NCBI GenBank assembly: GCA_030706025.1
Contig: JAUZPJ010000003.1
Location: 1-36,406 of the forward strand
Length of the DNA stretch: 36,406 nt
Source: Bacillota bacterium
GTDB lineage: Bacteria; Bacillota; Desulfitobacteriia; Desulfitobacteriales; Desulfitobacteriaceae
Direction: 5' to 3'
The notes below the pieces were generated by a model. It saw nothing but the letters and a program-made list of their open reading frames with translations. It was not told the origin of the DNA and did not search any database. Made by a program: the position numbers and the translations under genes. Positions 7,067-15,900 of this stretch are shown piece by piece; positions within the stretch are counted from its first letter, which is position 1, and each line of letters starts with the position of its first letter.

Positions 7067-8614
7067 TTAGTGTTGAAGATATTTTCCGATCCAAGGAAGC
7101 CGTACCAAATCTGAAAAGGTAACTCCTCCATTAATAAATAAGATCAACCCGTAAAGTGCGAAACCGATCGAGAATTCGCTTACATATCCAGCAATATGGC
7201 CTCCGATTAAGGGATCTAGCAAATGAAAAAAAAGTAACATTCCTACTGCCCCACTGATGGGTTGGAGGACGAAACGCTGAAGGTCTAAGGGCATTCCGGT
7301 AAGGCGTACAATAGTCATTAGATTAAGAGCGGCTGTAATAAAAAAACCAAGTGTAAAAGCCCAAGCCGTACCTCGCAGACCCCATTGCGGAAGTCCGGTG
7401 AGGTAGATCAGGACAGGAATACGAATAATAGCCGCAACGATAGAATGGAGGACCGGAAGCTGAACTTTTCCTAGTCCTTGCAGGATTCCCGTTGTGGTTT
7501 GTTGTATATATGAAAATATTCCACCTATTGCTAAGAGACGTAAAATGGGCGCAATTTCTGTACTTTTAAAAAAGGCAGTTAAAGGCCGGGCGAAATAGAA
7601 TAAGATGATGAGACAAGGAATTCCGATCAAGATAGTTAAGCGGATCGCTTCGGCGCTGCGGGCTCGAACGACATTAAATTGACGTTGGGTAGCCGCTTCC
7701 GAAATCGAAGGGACGAGTGATGTTGCTAGAGCGAAGGTAAATACGCTTGGAAAGGTGAGTAAAGTAAAAGCACTGCCCCCAAGTTGCCCAAATAGGGTGG
7801 TTGCTTCCCGGGCGGCGTAGCCCGCTGCTTGCAAACGCTGAGGAATAATCATGGCATCTAAGGCAGACAACCCTGTGGAAAGCAATCTTCCGACGGTTAC
7901 AGGGGAGGCAAGGCGCCATAATTTACCTAAGATATGACGGGTTGTGTACGTTGATTTTGGCGCCGCCGCCCCTTTGAACTTAACCTTTACGCGCTGATAT
8001 TGAAAAACAATCGTCAATAGTCCAACCAATTCCCCTATCAACATACCGAAGGCTAAACCTCCTGCAGCCCATTCAACCCCATTATTTAGCAACCTAAGTG
8101 CTACGGTATAACCTACAGTAACTCGGACAATTTGTTCAAAAATTTGGCTGATCGCTGTTGGGACCATGTTTTGTAAACCTTGAAAATAGCCTCGAAATAC
8201 TGATGAAATCGAGACAATGAAAATGGCCGGGGTGCAGATAAGGAAGATGTTGAGTACTCTCGGATCCGGAAAGATTCTATGGGCTAAGTAGGGAGTAAGA
8301 TAATAAAGTCCGATGGAAACAATGGCCCCGGAAATGCTAAGAAGCCAAAGGGCTACTCGAAAGATGGAACGAGCCTGTAATATACGTCCTAAAGACACTT
8401 CTTCGGAGACCATTTTGGCAATAGCTAAGGGAATACCGGCTGTCGTAAAGACCAAGGCCAGCATGTAGATTGGGAAAACCATATTGAATAAACCATAAGC
8501 TTCCCCGCCAATATAATTCATAATCAGATACTGGTAAACAAACCCCAGTACTCGGTTCAATAAGTTGGCACCCAAGAGTATAGTCGCCCCATAGACAAAG
8601 GTCCTTTTCGGCAT
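7067..8614 (-). CDS. spoVB: SpoVB/MurJ-like polysaccharide flippase
   Basis: A 515-residue integral membrane protein with about 12-14 hydrophobic segments, of the MVF/MATE-like exporter superfamily. Starting MPKRTFVYGATILLGANLLNRVLGFVYQ, it has the SpoVB/YtgP pattern with FRGYFQGLQNM, a hallmark of this group. These proteins flip lipid-linked peptidoglycan or polysaccharide precursors; SpoVB acts in spore cortex synthesis. The neighbouring SASP gene fits a sporulation role, but assignment to SpoVB rather than a vegetative paralogue is inference. ATG at 8614 is five bases after AGGAGG; an in-frame start at 8632 is less likely. Confidence 0.8.
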   Translation of the reverse strand: MPKRTFVYGATILLGANLLNRVLGFVYQYLIMNYIGGEAYGLFNMVFPIYMLALVFTTAGIPLAIAKMVSEEVSLGRILQARSIFRVALWLLSISGAIVSIGLYYLTPYLAHRIFPDPRVLNIFLICTPAIFIVSISSVFRGYFQGLQNMVPTAISQIFEQIVRVTVGYTVALRLLNNGVEWAAGGLAFGMLIGELVGLLTIVFQYQRVKVKFKGAAAPKSTYTTRHILGKLWRLASPVTVGRLLSTGLSALDAMIIPQRLQAAGYAAREATTLFGQLGGSAFTLLTFPSVFTFALATSLVPSISEAATQRQFNVVRARSAEAIRLTILIGIPCLIILFYFARPLTAFFKSTEIAPILRLLAIGGIFSYIQQTTTGILQGLGKVQLPVLHSIVAAIIRIPVLIYLTGLPQWGLRGTAWAFTLGFFITAALNLMTIVRLTGMPLDLQRFVLQPISGAVGMLLFFHLLDPLIGGHIAGYVSEFSIGFALYGLILFINGGVTFSDLVRLPWIGKYLQH

Positions 8615-8639
8615 GTAATCCTCCTGAAACAAAGGTTAT

Positions 8640-8662
8640 AGCTTGGCATAAGCCAAGTTTTC
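8640..8662. other. Inverted repeat in the spoVB-iadA intergenic region
   Basis: CTTGGC (8642-8647), ATAA, GCCAAG (8652-8657), extended by flanking pairs and followed by TTTTC. It lies between divergent genes, about 30 bases upstream of the flippase start, so it is more likely an operator or leader hairpin than a terminator. Confidence 0.4.
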
Positions 8663-8704
8663 TATATAACCATATGCTTGGGGAAAATAAGAAATGCTTT
8701 CACA

Positions 8705-8735
8705 TTGGAATATTACTCCGGAGTAGGGGTATTCT
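8705..8735 (+). promoter_or_regulatory. Candidate iadA promoter with dyad in a long spacer
   Basis: TTGGAA (8705-8710) and TATTCT (8730-8735) are separated by 19 bases, and a perfect 12-base palindrome, TACTCCGGAGTA (8714-8725), sits in the middle of the spacer. This arrangement is that of MerR-family-activated promoters. The hexamers are only moderate matches, and no MerR gene lies in the window. Confidence 0.4.
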
Positions 8736-8756
8736 ACTTCCTAGGGGGGTACTCAC

Positions 8757-9923
8757 ATGTGGCAGTTACTTAAAAATGCAAAGATTTATAACCCAGAAGC
8801 AATTAAAGAGACCGATGTCTTGATCGTGGGCAAGAGTATTGCGGCAATGGGCAATGATCTGATCATGCCTGACTATGTAGTGGGAGATGTTATCGATCTC
8901 CAGGGCAAAACACTAGTCCCGGGATTTATTGATGCCCATGTTCATATCATTGGAGGTGGGGGGGAGGCGGGACCGGCTTCCCGTACTCCGGAAATTCAGC
9001 TTTCCCAATTAACTCGCGGAGGAACCACTACCGTCGTCGGATGTTTGGGAACAGATTCTATCTCACGCTCTATGTCTGAGCTTCTTGTCAAAGCGCAAGC
9101 CCTTGAAAATGAAGGAATTACGACATTTGTATATAGCGGTGCTTATCAGGTTCCTACACGAACACTATTTCCCACCTTGCAAGAAGACCTTGTTTTAATA
9201 GACAAGGTTATTGGTGCTGGTGAAATAGCGATTTCAGATCATCGTTCTGCTCAACCACAGATTGCTGAGCTGGAACATCTAGCCGCAGAAGCCCGAGTTG
9301 GTGGAATGCTCGGAAATAAGGCAGGAGTTGTCCACCTCCATCTGGGAGAGGGAAAGCGAGGTTTGCAACCAATATGGGACATTCTGGACCATACTGAAAT
9401 TCCAATTACGCAGTTTGTGCCGACGCACATCAACCGCACATATTCTTTACTCGAACAGGGCATCCAGTTTCTTCAAGCAGGGGGGCATATTGATCTAACT
9501 GCTGGGTGCGACGATTTTCCTGATGAACTTCAGGTTCCAGCTGTCTTACATATGCTCAACGAACGTAAAATTCTTAACGATCACGTTACCGTTACATCAG
9601 ATGGAAATGGTAGTATGCCCCAATACAACGAAGCAGGTGTACTGATCGGAATGGGTATTGGTTCTGTCGAAGTATTATGGCGTGATGTGAAAGAATCAGT
9701 CTTGCACTACGGACTTCCTCTCGAAGTGGCCTTGCGTACCATCACATCCAATGTTGCCAATGTCCTTGGTCTTAAGAATAAAGGAATGATACGCATCGGC
9801 TATGATGCAGACCTTGTATCACTAGATCAAGATTTAGAAGTACAGGATGTTTGGGCAAAGGGACAATATATGCAAGCTAACAAACAAACTAAGGTATGGG
9901 GGACCTATGAAAACAAAAAGTAA
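8757..9923 (+). CDS. iadA: Isoaspartyl dipeptidase (beta-aspartyl peptidase)
   Basis: Amidohydrolase-superfamily metalloenzyme that cleaves beta-aspartyl dipeptides arising from damaged proteins. The 388 residues contain GFIDAHVHIIGGGGEAGP (metal His61 and His63), ISDHRSAQP, FVPTHINR and VTSDGNGSMP (active-site Asp), all typical of IadA. The residue aligned with the carbamylated lysine of E. coli IadA appears to be Glu156 (GAGEIAISDHR), a substitution that would bridge the two metals directly. ATG 8757 follows a GGGGGG site by seven bases. Transcribed alone, divergent from the flippase; no strong terminator after it. Confidence 0.88.
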   Translation: MWQLLKNAKIYNPEAIKETDVLIVGKSIAAMGNDLIMPDYVVGDVIDLQGKTLVPGFIDAHVHIIGGGGEAGPASRTPEIQLSQLTRGGTTTVVGCLGTDSISRSMSELLVKAQALENEGITTFVYSGAYQVPTRTLFPTLQEDLVLIDKVIGAGEIAISDHRSAQPQIAELEHLAAEARVGGMLGNKAGVVHLHLGEGKRGLQPIWDILDHTEIPITQFVPTHINRTYSLLEQGIQFLQAGGHIDLTAGCDDFPDELQVPAVLHMLNERKILNDHVTVTSDGNGSMPQYNEAGVLIGMGIGSVEVLWRDVKESVLHYGLPLEVALRTITSNVANVLGLKNKGMIRIGYDADLVSLDQDLEVQDVWAKGQYMQANKQTKVWGTYENKK

Positions 9924-9984
9924 ATTTTAGAACTACATAATAGAATATATTTAATTATAATATTATTCTAAAGATAGAGAATAC

Positions 9985-10013
9985 TTGACCCACTCTCCAT
10001 GATAAACTAATAC
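9985..10013 (+). promoter_or_regulatory. Candidate promoter of the EF-G-like gene
   Basis: TTGACC (9985-9990), a 17-base spacer and TAATAC (10008-10013). This leaves a leader of about 90 bases that holds a weak five-pair hairpin (10063-10067 with 10075-10079) followed by a T-run, possibly an attenuator but not convincing. Confidence 0.5.
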
Positions 10014-10109
10014 AAAGCGGAATCTTCAGACCCAGAGAACTCCGGTAATACTGTTGCAAGTTAAAGGCACTTGTCCTTTTTCTTAATAACATATCAAGGA
10101 GGAAATCGT

Positions 10110-12131
10110 ATGAAGACCTATGACGCAGAACATCTTCGCAACGTCTGTTTGGTGGGGCATAGTGGTGGCGGAAAAACATCCCTAACGGAAACGTTTCTTT
10201 TCAATTCGGGAGTCATCAAACGTATTGGAAAAATCGCTGAAGGAAACACCGTTTCAGATTACCTTCCGGAAGAAGTTAAACATCAAGTGTCTATTAGTAC
10301 GAGTCTTATTCCGATCGAGTGGCAAGGGGTCAAGGTAAATGTTCTCGATACTCCTGGATATTCGGATTTTTATGGAGAAGTCAAAGGTTCCTTGAGGGTT
10401 GTTGAGTGTGGGGTTTTGGTTCTTTGTGGGGTGACTGGGCTAGAAGTCCAGGCGGAAATTACGTGGGATGTTATGGAGGAACAAAAGTTACCAAAGGTGA
10501 TTTTTGTCAATAAACTTGATCGACAAAATGCAAATTTCGGAAAGGTAATGGAACAATTAAAGTGCACTTATCCACAAGTAAGATTTGTTCCCCTGCAAAT
10601 TCCTATCGGGCAAGAAGCAAGCTTTCAAGGACTTATTGATATCGTGAAGAATAAAGCGTATGAGTTTGAGAATGATGGGAGCGGAAAGTTCTCTGTAATA
10701 GAAGTCCCGCCAGAGTATAAGCAAGAGACTGAATTACTAAGAGAACAATTGTCAGAAGCAGTCGCAGATGCAGACGATGAAATATTGACGAAATACCTTG
10801 AAGGAGAAGGGTTAGATGAGGGTGATATCCAAATCGCTTTAAGGAAAGCTTTGCAGCAAAATCTTGTTGTTCCAGTGCTCTGTGGCTCGGCGTATAAAAA
10901 TATTGGGATTGCCAATATCTTAGATTTCGTTGCAGATTTTGTTCCTAGGCCAGAAGTTATGACCGAACAAGCGGCCTTAGTGTTTAAAACCTTAGCAGAT
11001 CCTTATGTAGGCAAAATGTCGTTCTTTCGCGTTTATGGTGGAAAGTTTACGAATGAATCCCTGGTCTATAATTCAACTCGCGATTTAGAAGAAAAAATGG
11101 GGCAGCCCTTCTATTTGCGTGGAAAAACCCAGACGCCCGTTTCATCAGTTTCAGCGGGCGATATTGCTGTTATTGCCAAGTTACAAGACGTAAAAACTGG
11201 CGATACCTTATGTAGGAAGGATCATCGCGTACAGTTTCCCGGAATCGAGTTTCCAGTTCCTTATTTATCTATGACCATTGAACCAAAAAGTAAAGGAGAC
11301 GAGGATAAGCTTGGTAGTACATTAGTGCGATTGGTGGAAGAAGATCCCACGCTTAGGGTTAGTAAAAACACCGAAACTAAAGAGATGCTGTTAACGGGAA
11401 TCGGGGAAATGCACCTAGAAATTCTGCAGGAAAAACTGAGCCGTAAATATGGCGTTGAGGTTGCCATGAAGATTCCACGCGTGCCTTATCGCGAGACAAT
11501 CCGAAAAACCGTGAGAGTAGAGGGGAAACATAAGAAACAAACTGGTGGGCATGGTCAATATGGTCACGTCTGGATTAACCTCGAACCCTCGGATGGCAAG
11601 GAATTTGAGTTTGCTGAGGATATTTTTGGCGGTTCTGTTCCTAAGCAATATATTCCAGCTGTAGAAAAGGGTATTCGAGAGGCAATGGCGGAAGGAGCAA
11701 TGGTTGGTTATCCTGTGACAGATATTAAGGTCACGCTTTGTGATGGTTCTTATCATGCCGTGGATTCATCAGAAATGGCCTTTAAACTTGCTGCAATAAT
11801 CGCTTTTCGCAAGGGAGTACAGTTAGCAAAACCGATTTTACTTGAGCCCGTTGTTGAGGTAGAAGTTCAGGTGCCAGAAGTCTTCATGGGTGAAGTGATT
11901 GGAGACCTTAATGCTAAACGGGGGAAAATCCTAGGTTTGGTTGCCTGTGGGAAATATCAGGTAATCCGTGCTCATGTTCCGCAGGCCGAAATGATGCGCT
12001 ATGCCATTGATTTGCGCTCTCTCACGCAGGGTAGAGGGACATTTACTATGAATTTCAATCAATATGAAGAAGTACCAGACAAAATAAGCGAAGCGCTAGT
12101 AAGCCAATTAAAAGTTGCACAAGGTCACTAA
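10110..12131 (+). CDS. Elongation factor G-like GTPase (EF-G paralogue)
   Basis: A translational GTPase of 673 residues with all five EF-G domains. G1 is GHSGGGKTS (residues 16-24) instead of the GHxDxGKTT of canonical EF-G, G3 is DTPGYSDF and G4 is NKLDRQNA. Domain IV is represented by KQTGGHGQYGHVWINL and domain V by the end VPDKISEALVSQLK. The altered P-loop places it with the second EF-G group (EF-G-like/FusA2) found beside a housekeeping fusA in many Gram-positives. Its specific task, such as recycling or stress translation, is not known from sequence. ATG 10110 lies seven bases after AAGGAGG. Monocistronic, with a strong terminator. Confidence 0.85.
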   Translation: MKTYDAEHLRNVCLVGHSGGGKTSLTETFLFNSGVIKRIGKIAEGNTVSDYLPEEVKHQVSISTSLIPIEWQGVKVNVLDTPGYSDFYGEVKGSLRVVECGVLVLCGVTGLEVQAEITWDVMEEQKLPKVIFVNKLDRQNANFGKVMEQLKCTYPQVRFVPLQIPIGQEASFQGLIDIVKNKAYEFENDGSGKFSVIEVPPEYKQETELLREQLSEAVADADDEILTKYLEGEGLDEGDIQIALRKALQQNLVVPVLCGSAYKNIGIANILDFVADFVPRPEVMTEQAALVFKTLADPYVGKMSFFRVYGGKFTNESLVYNSTRDLEEKMGQPFYLRGKTQTPVSSVSAGDIAVIAKLQDVKTGDTLCRKDHRVQFPGIEFPVPYLSMTIEPKSKGDEDKLGSTLVRLVEEDPTLRVSKNTETKEMLLTGIGEMHLEILQEKLSRKYGVEVAMKIPRVPYRETIRKTVRVEGKHKKQTGGHGQYGHVWINLEPSDGKEFEFAEDIFGGSVPKQYIPAVEKGIREAMAEGAMVGYPVTDIKVTLCDGSYHAVDSSEMAFKLAAIIAFRKGVQLAKPILLEPVVEVEVQVPEVFMGEVIGDLNAKRGKILGLVACGKYQVIRAHVPQAEMMRYAIDLRSLTQGRGTFTMNFNQYEEVPDKISEALVSQLKVAQGH

Positions 12132-12180
12132 AAAAAGAGGAGTTGTCGGCGATTCATAAGCCTACAACTCCTCTTTTTAG
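12132..12180 (+). terminator. Rho-independent terminator after the EF-G-like gene
   Basis: A 15-bp A/T-flanked stem (12132-12146 with 12164-12178), extended by three G-C pairs, ending in TTTTT. Confidence 0.88.
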
Positions 12181-12207
12181 GTCGATGTATATCCCCATTT
12201 TTTGGAT

Positions 12208-12235
12208 TGAAGTGTTTTCGTAATAATGGTAGAAT
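12208..12235 (+). promoter_or_regulatory. Promoter of the TetR-activase unit
   Basis: TTGAAG (12208-12213), a 16-base spacer and TAGAAT (12230-12235). The start point falls in the operator described next. Confidence 0.55.
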
Positions 12236-12236
12236 A

Positions 12237-12256
12237 ATGTTAGTACCAACTAACAT
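12237..12256. promoter_or_regulatory. Palindromic operator, probably for the TetR regulator
   Basis: Exact inverted repeat ATGTTAGT, four bases, ACTAACAT. It begins one base after the -10 box and covers the likely transcription start, so a bound repressor would block initiation. A looser dyad, TTATT-AACT-AATAA, follows at about 12264-12277. Autoregulation by the TetR protein immediately downstream is inferred. Confidence 0.7.
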
Positions 12257-12292
12257 ACATATTGTTATTAACTAATAAAATGGGGTCGAGTT

Positions 12293-12874
12293 ATGTGCAG
12301 TTTTAATACCGAAGACAAAATTCTTAATGCTTCAATTGTCCTGTTCTCACAAAAAGGGTATAGCGCTGTTACAACTAAAGAAATCGCCAAAGTAGCTGGC
12401 GTAAGCGAAATGACGCTTTTCAGACATTTTGAAAGTAAACACAACCTGTTTGAAAAGGCTTTTGAGAAATTTGTTTTTTCACCCAAGTTCAAAGCCCTGT
12501 TTGAAGGACTGGAAGGAGATTTAGAAAGAGATTTAAATAAAATTTGCACTTCATATCATGATATATTGTTCAAAAATCAAAATATAATTTTAATGTATTT
12601 TAAAAACGAGGAATTAAATCCCGAATTCGATATCACATTATTTAAATTTCCTAATGAATTAAAAAAACACTTATGCCGCTATTTTGAAATAATGAGAGAT
12701 AAAGGTGTTATACAGGAAAATCCCGAATCCTTAGCAATTAGTTTCCTTACCACGAATTTTGGCCTCTTTTTTACTTCTTTGGTCATGAATAAACTGAACA
12801 ACGAAATCGACGTAGAGGCTTGTATTTATAATTACGTTAGAATTTTCGCAAAAGGGATAACCTGTTCAATATAA
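12293..12874 (+). CDS. TetR/AcrR-family transcriptional regulator
   Basis: A 193-residue repressor. The N-terminal helix-turn-helix is textbook: ILNASIVLFSQKGYSAVTT, KEIAKVAGVSEMTLFRHF, then FESKHNLF. The C-terminal half is a helical ligand-binding and dimerisation domain with no specific ligand signature; it is Phe-rich, so a hydrophobic ligand such as an acyl-CoA is possible but unproven. It lies directly behind a palindromic operator and 44 bases before the giant activase gene with no terminator between, so it probably controls both. The ribosome binding site is weak (GGGG at 12282-12285). Confidence 0.88.
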   Translation: MCSFNTEDKILNASIVLFSQKGYSAVTTKEIAKVAGVSEMTLFRHFESKHNLFEKAFEKFVFSPKFKALFEGLEGDLERDLNKICTSYHDILFKNQNIILMYFKNEELNPEFDITLFKFPNELKKHLCRYFEIMRDKGVIQENPESLAISFLTTNFGLFFTSLVMNKLNNEIDVEACIYNYVRIFAKGITCSI

Positions 12875-12918
12875 TATTATAAATTTTAATTTTCAAAGTT
12901 GTACAGTTGGAGGAAGAT

Positions 12919-15900
12919 ATGAGTGCAATCTTAAATATTGGACTGGATGTTGGATCTACAACGGTAAAAGTTGTGGTTTTAGATACTAATAAAACTATTA
13001 TTTACAAAAAATATTTGAGACATTTTTCTAATATCAAAAATACTGTCGTAATGATGCTTGAGGATGCCAAATCGATCATTCAGGGACATTTGTTAACCCT
13101 TATGGTGACAGGATCTGGCGGATATAATATTTCCCAAAAGTTAGAGGTTCCATTTATTCAAGAGGTTATTGCTTGTACAAATGCCATTAAAATGGTTATA
13201 CCCAAAACGGATGCAGCCATTGAACTTGGCGGTGAAGATGCTAAAATTACCTATTTCGGTGAATCTGTTGAACAAAGAATGAATGGAACGTGTGCTGGGG
13301 GGACGGGTGCATTTATTGACCAAATGGCGACCTTGCTGCAAACCGATGCGCCCGGTCTTAATGAGCTTGCCAAAAACTACCATACTATTTACCCAATTGC
13401 TTCAAGGTGTGGTGTCTTTGCCAAAACAGATGTTCAACCTTTGCTTAATGAGGGGGCCGCTAAGGAAGATATTGCGGTGTCCGTATTGCAGGCGGTTGTG
13501 AATCAAACAATCAGCGGACTGGCCCAAGGACGTCCGATTAGTGGAAATGTGGCATTTTTAGGGGGCCCTTTGCATTTTATGTCCGAACTAAGACATCGCT
13601 TTATCCAGACTTTGTCTTTAGATAACAATAATGTAATCTTTCCTGAAGACTCACAATTTTTTGTGGCTATTGGAGCCGCGTTATCTTCACGCGATAAGGT
13701 GCCGTTTACACTAGAGTGTCTTTACGAACGAACCCCCATGATTTATGACATTAGTGATACGGAGGGTGGAAAATCTGAAGTTTTATTTGCTAATGATGAG
13801 GAATATCGAGACTTTAAAGCAAGACATAACTTGCATAAAGTTGGCAGAGTAGATCTCAAAAGCTATTCCGGGAATGCATATTTAGGAATTGATGCTGGGT
13901 CGACGACCACTAAGGTTGCGCTAGTTAACGATCAAGGTGAGCTATTGTATTCACACTATGGAAGCAATAAGGGCAACCCTTTAGAATCCACCATTGAAGC
14001 AATGAAAACTTTGTATGGAAAACTCAATCACGAGACTAGTATTGTCAATTCTACCGTCACTGGTTATGGAGAACACTTGATAAAAGCGGCTTTGAAAGTT
14101 GATATTGGGGAGATTGAAACAGTTGCTCATTATACAGCGGCTAACTTTTTTAGACCGGGAGTCGACTTTGTCTTAGACATCGGTGGACAAGACATGAAAA
14201 GTTTGGTGATTAAAGATGGAGTGATTGAATCCATTACCTTAAATGAAGCCTGTTCAGCTGGGTGTGGATCCTTTGTGGAAACTTTCGCAAATTCTCTTAA
14301 CTTAGAAGTCGAAGAATTTGCGCGCTTGAGTCAAGGATCTCGGCATCCCGTTGACCTGGGAACTCGTTGTACCGTTTTTATGAATTCTAAAGTAAAACAA
14401 GCACAAAAGGAAGGGGCTGAGGTCAGCGATCTTTCAGCGGGGATTGCTATTTCAGTTATTAAAAACGCTCTTTTTAAAGTGATACGCTTAAGAAGTGCTG
14501 AACACCTCGGCAACAAGATTGTTGTGCAGGGGGGAACCTTTTACAACGATGCCGTCCTGCGGGCCTTCGAGAAAATTGCCAATCAGGAAGTGGTCCGCCC
14601 TGATATTGCTGGCATCATGGGGGCGTTTGGAGCAGCTTTGATTGCCAGAGACCGTTATAAAGTAGGGTATCATTCAGGCCTTTTGCCTGTGGACGATCTA
14701 TTAGATTTTAAAACTCAGACATCGACCAAACGGTGCGGACTGTGTGGTAATAACTGTCTGGTGAGTATCAAACAATTCTCAGGCGGAAGTGAATATATTT
14801 CCGGAAATCGCTGTGAAAGAGGGGCTGGGAAAGAGGTTATTAATCGGGGGACTCCCAACCTCTATGATTATAAGTATAAACGAGTCTTTAACTATAAGCC
14901 CTTGACTGAAGAAAAGGCTATGCGAGGTACAATTGGTATTCCACGAGTTCTCAATATTTATGAGGATTACCCATTCTGGTTCACATTGTTTACAGAGCTC
15001 GGTTACCGAGTGGTTATTTCGGGCCGCTCCTCAAAACAACTCTATGAGCTGGGGATGGATACGATTCCGTCAGAATCTGCTTGTTACCCTGCAAAACTTG
15101 TCCATGGTCATATCAATTATTTAATTAAAAAAGGGATTAGAAAGATTTTTTATCCTTGTATTCCTTATGTACCACAAGAAGATCCTAAGGCTGACAACCA
15201 CTATAATTGTCCTGTAGTCACTTCCTACCCAGAAACCATCAATGCGAACATGGACTGTCTTCGTGAGCCAGATGTAAGGTTTTATCACCCGTTTCTGCCA
15301 CTGGATATGCCAAGCAGAATGGTCAAACGATTGTTTGAAGAGTTGGAGCCCGAGGAAATTCCCAAGCATGAGTTTGCCGATGCCCTGAAAAAAGCCTATG
15401 CGGAACAGGAGCGGTATAAAGAAGACGTTAGACTTAAAGGGGAAGAAGCCCTGCGCTATATTCATGAAAACAAGATAAAAGGCATTGTACTCGTGGGTAG
15501 ACCATATCATATTGATCCAGAAATTAACCACGGTATCCCAGAGATGATAGGGTCCTATGGCTTTGCCATTTTATCCGAGGATTCAATCCGGCATCTGGGC
15601 GAAATCGAAAATCCTTTACGGGTTGTCAATCAGTGGGTATATCACTCAAGGGAGTATTCTGCGGCGAGCTACGTTGCGCAACAGAAGGATTTGGAGATTA
15701 TTCAGCTAAACTCGTTCGGCTGTGGTCTTGATGCCGTTACAACTGATCAGATTAAAGAGATCTTGGACCCTTATGGTAAAATTTATACCGTCTTAAAAAT
15801 TGATGAAATTAACAATTTGGGGGCTGCTAGAATACGGTTGCGCTCCTTGATTGCGGCCATTAACGAACGTGACAAGAAAAACTTTACTCCTAAGAAACTT

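Noticed and set aside
6766-7122. A 118-codon plus-strand frame overlapping the small membrane protein
   Set aside because: It shares DNA with the 85-codon frame that has a proper GGAGGAAG site and regular hydrophobic segments, and it runs into the convergent flippase gene.
10060-10081. An attenuator in the EF-G-like leader
   Set aside because: The stem has only five pairs and its T-run is short, too weak to list as a separate terminator.
15121-15531. A 136-codon minus-strand frame inside the activase gene
   Set aside because: Antisense to strongly conserved activase sequence, without a start signal or family resemblance.
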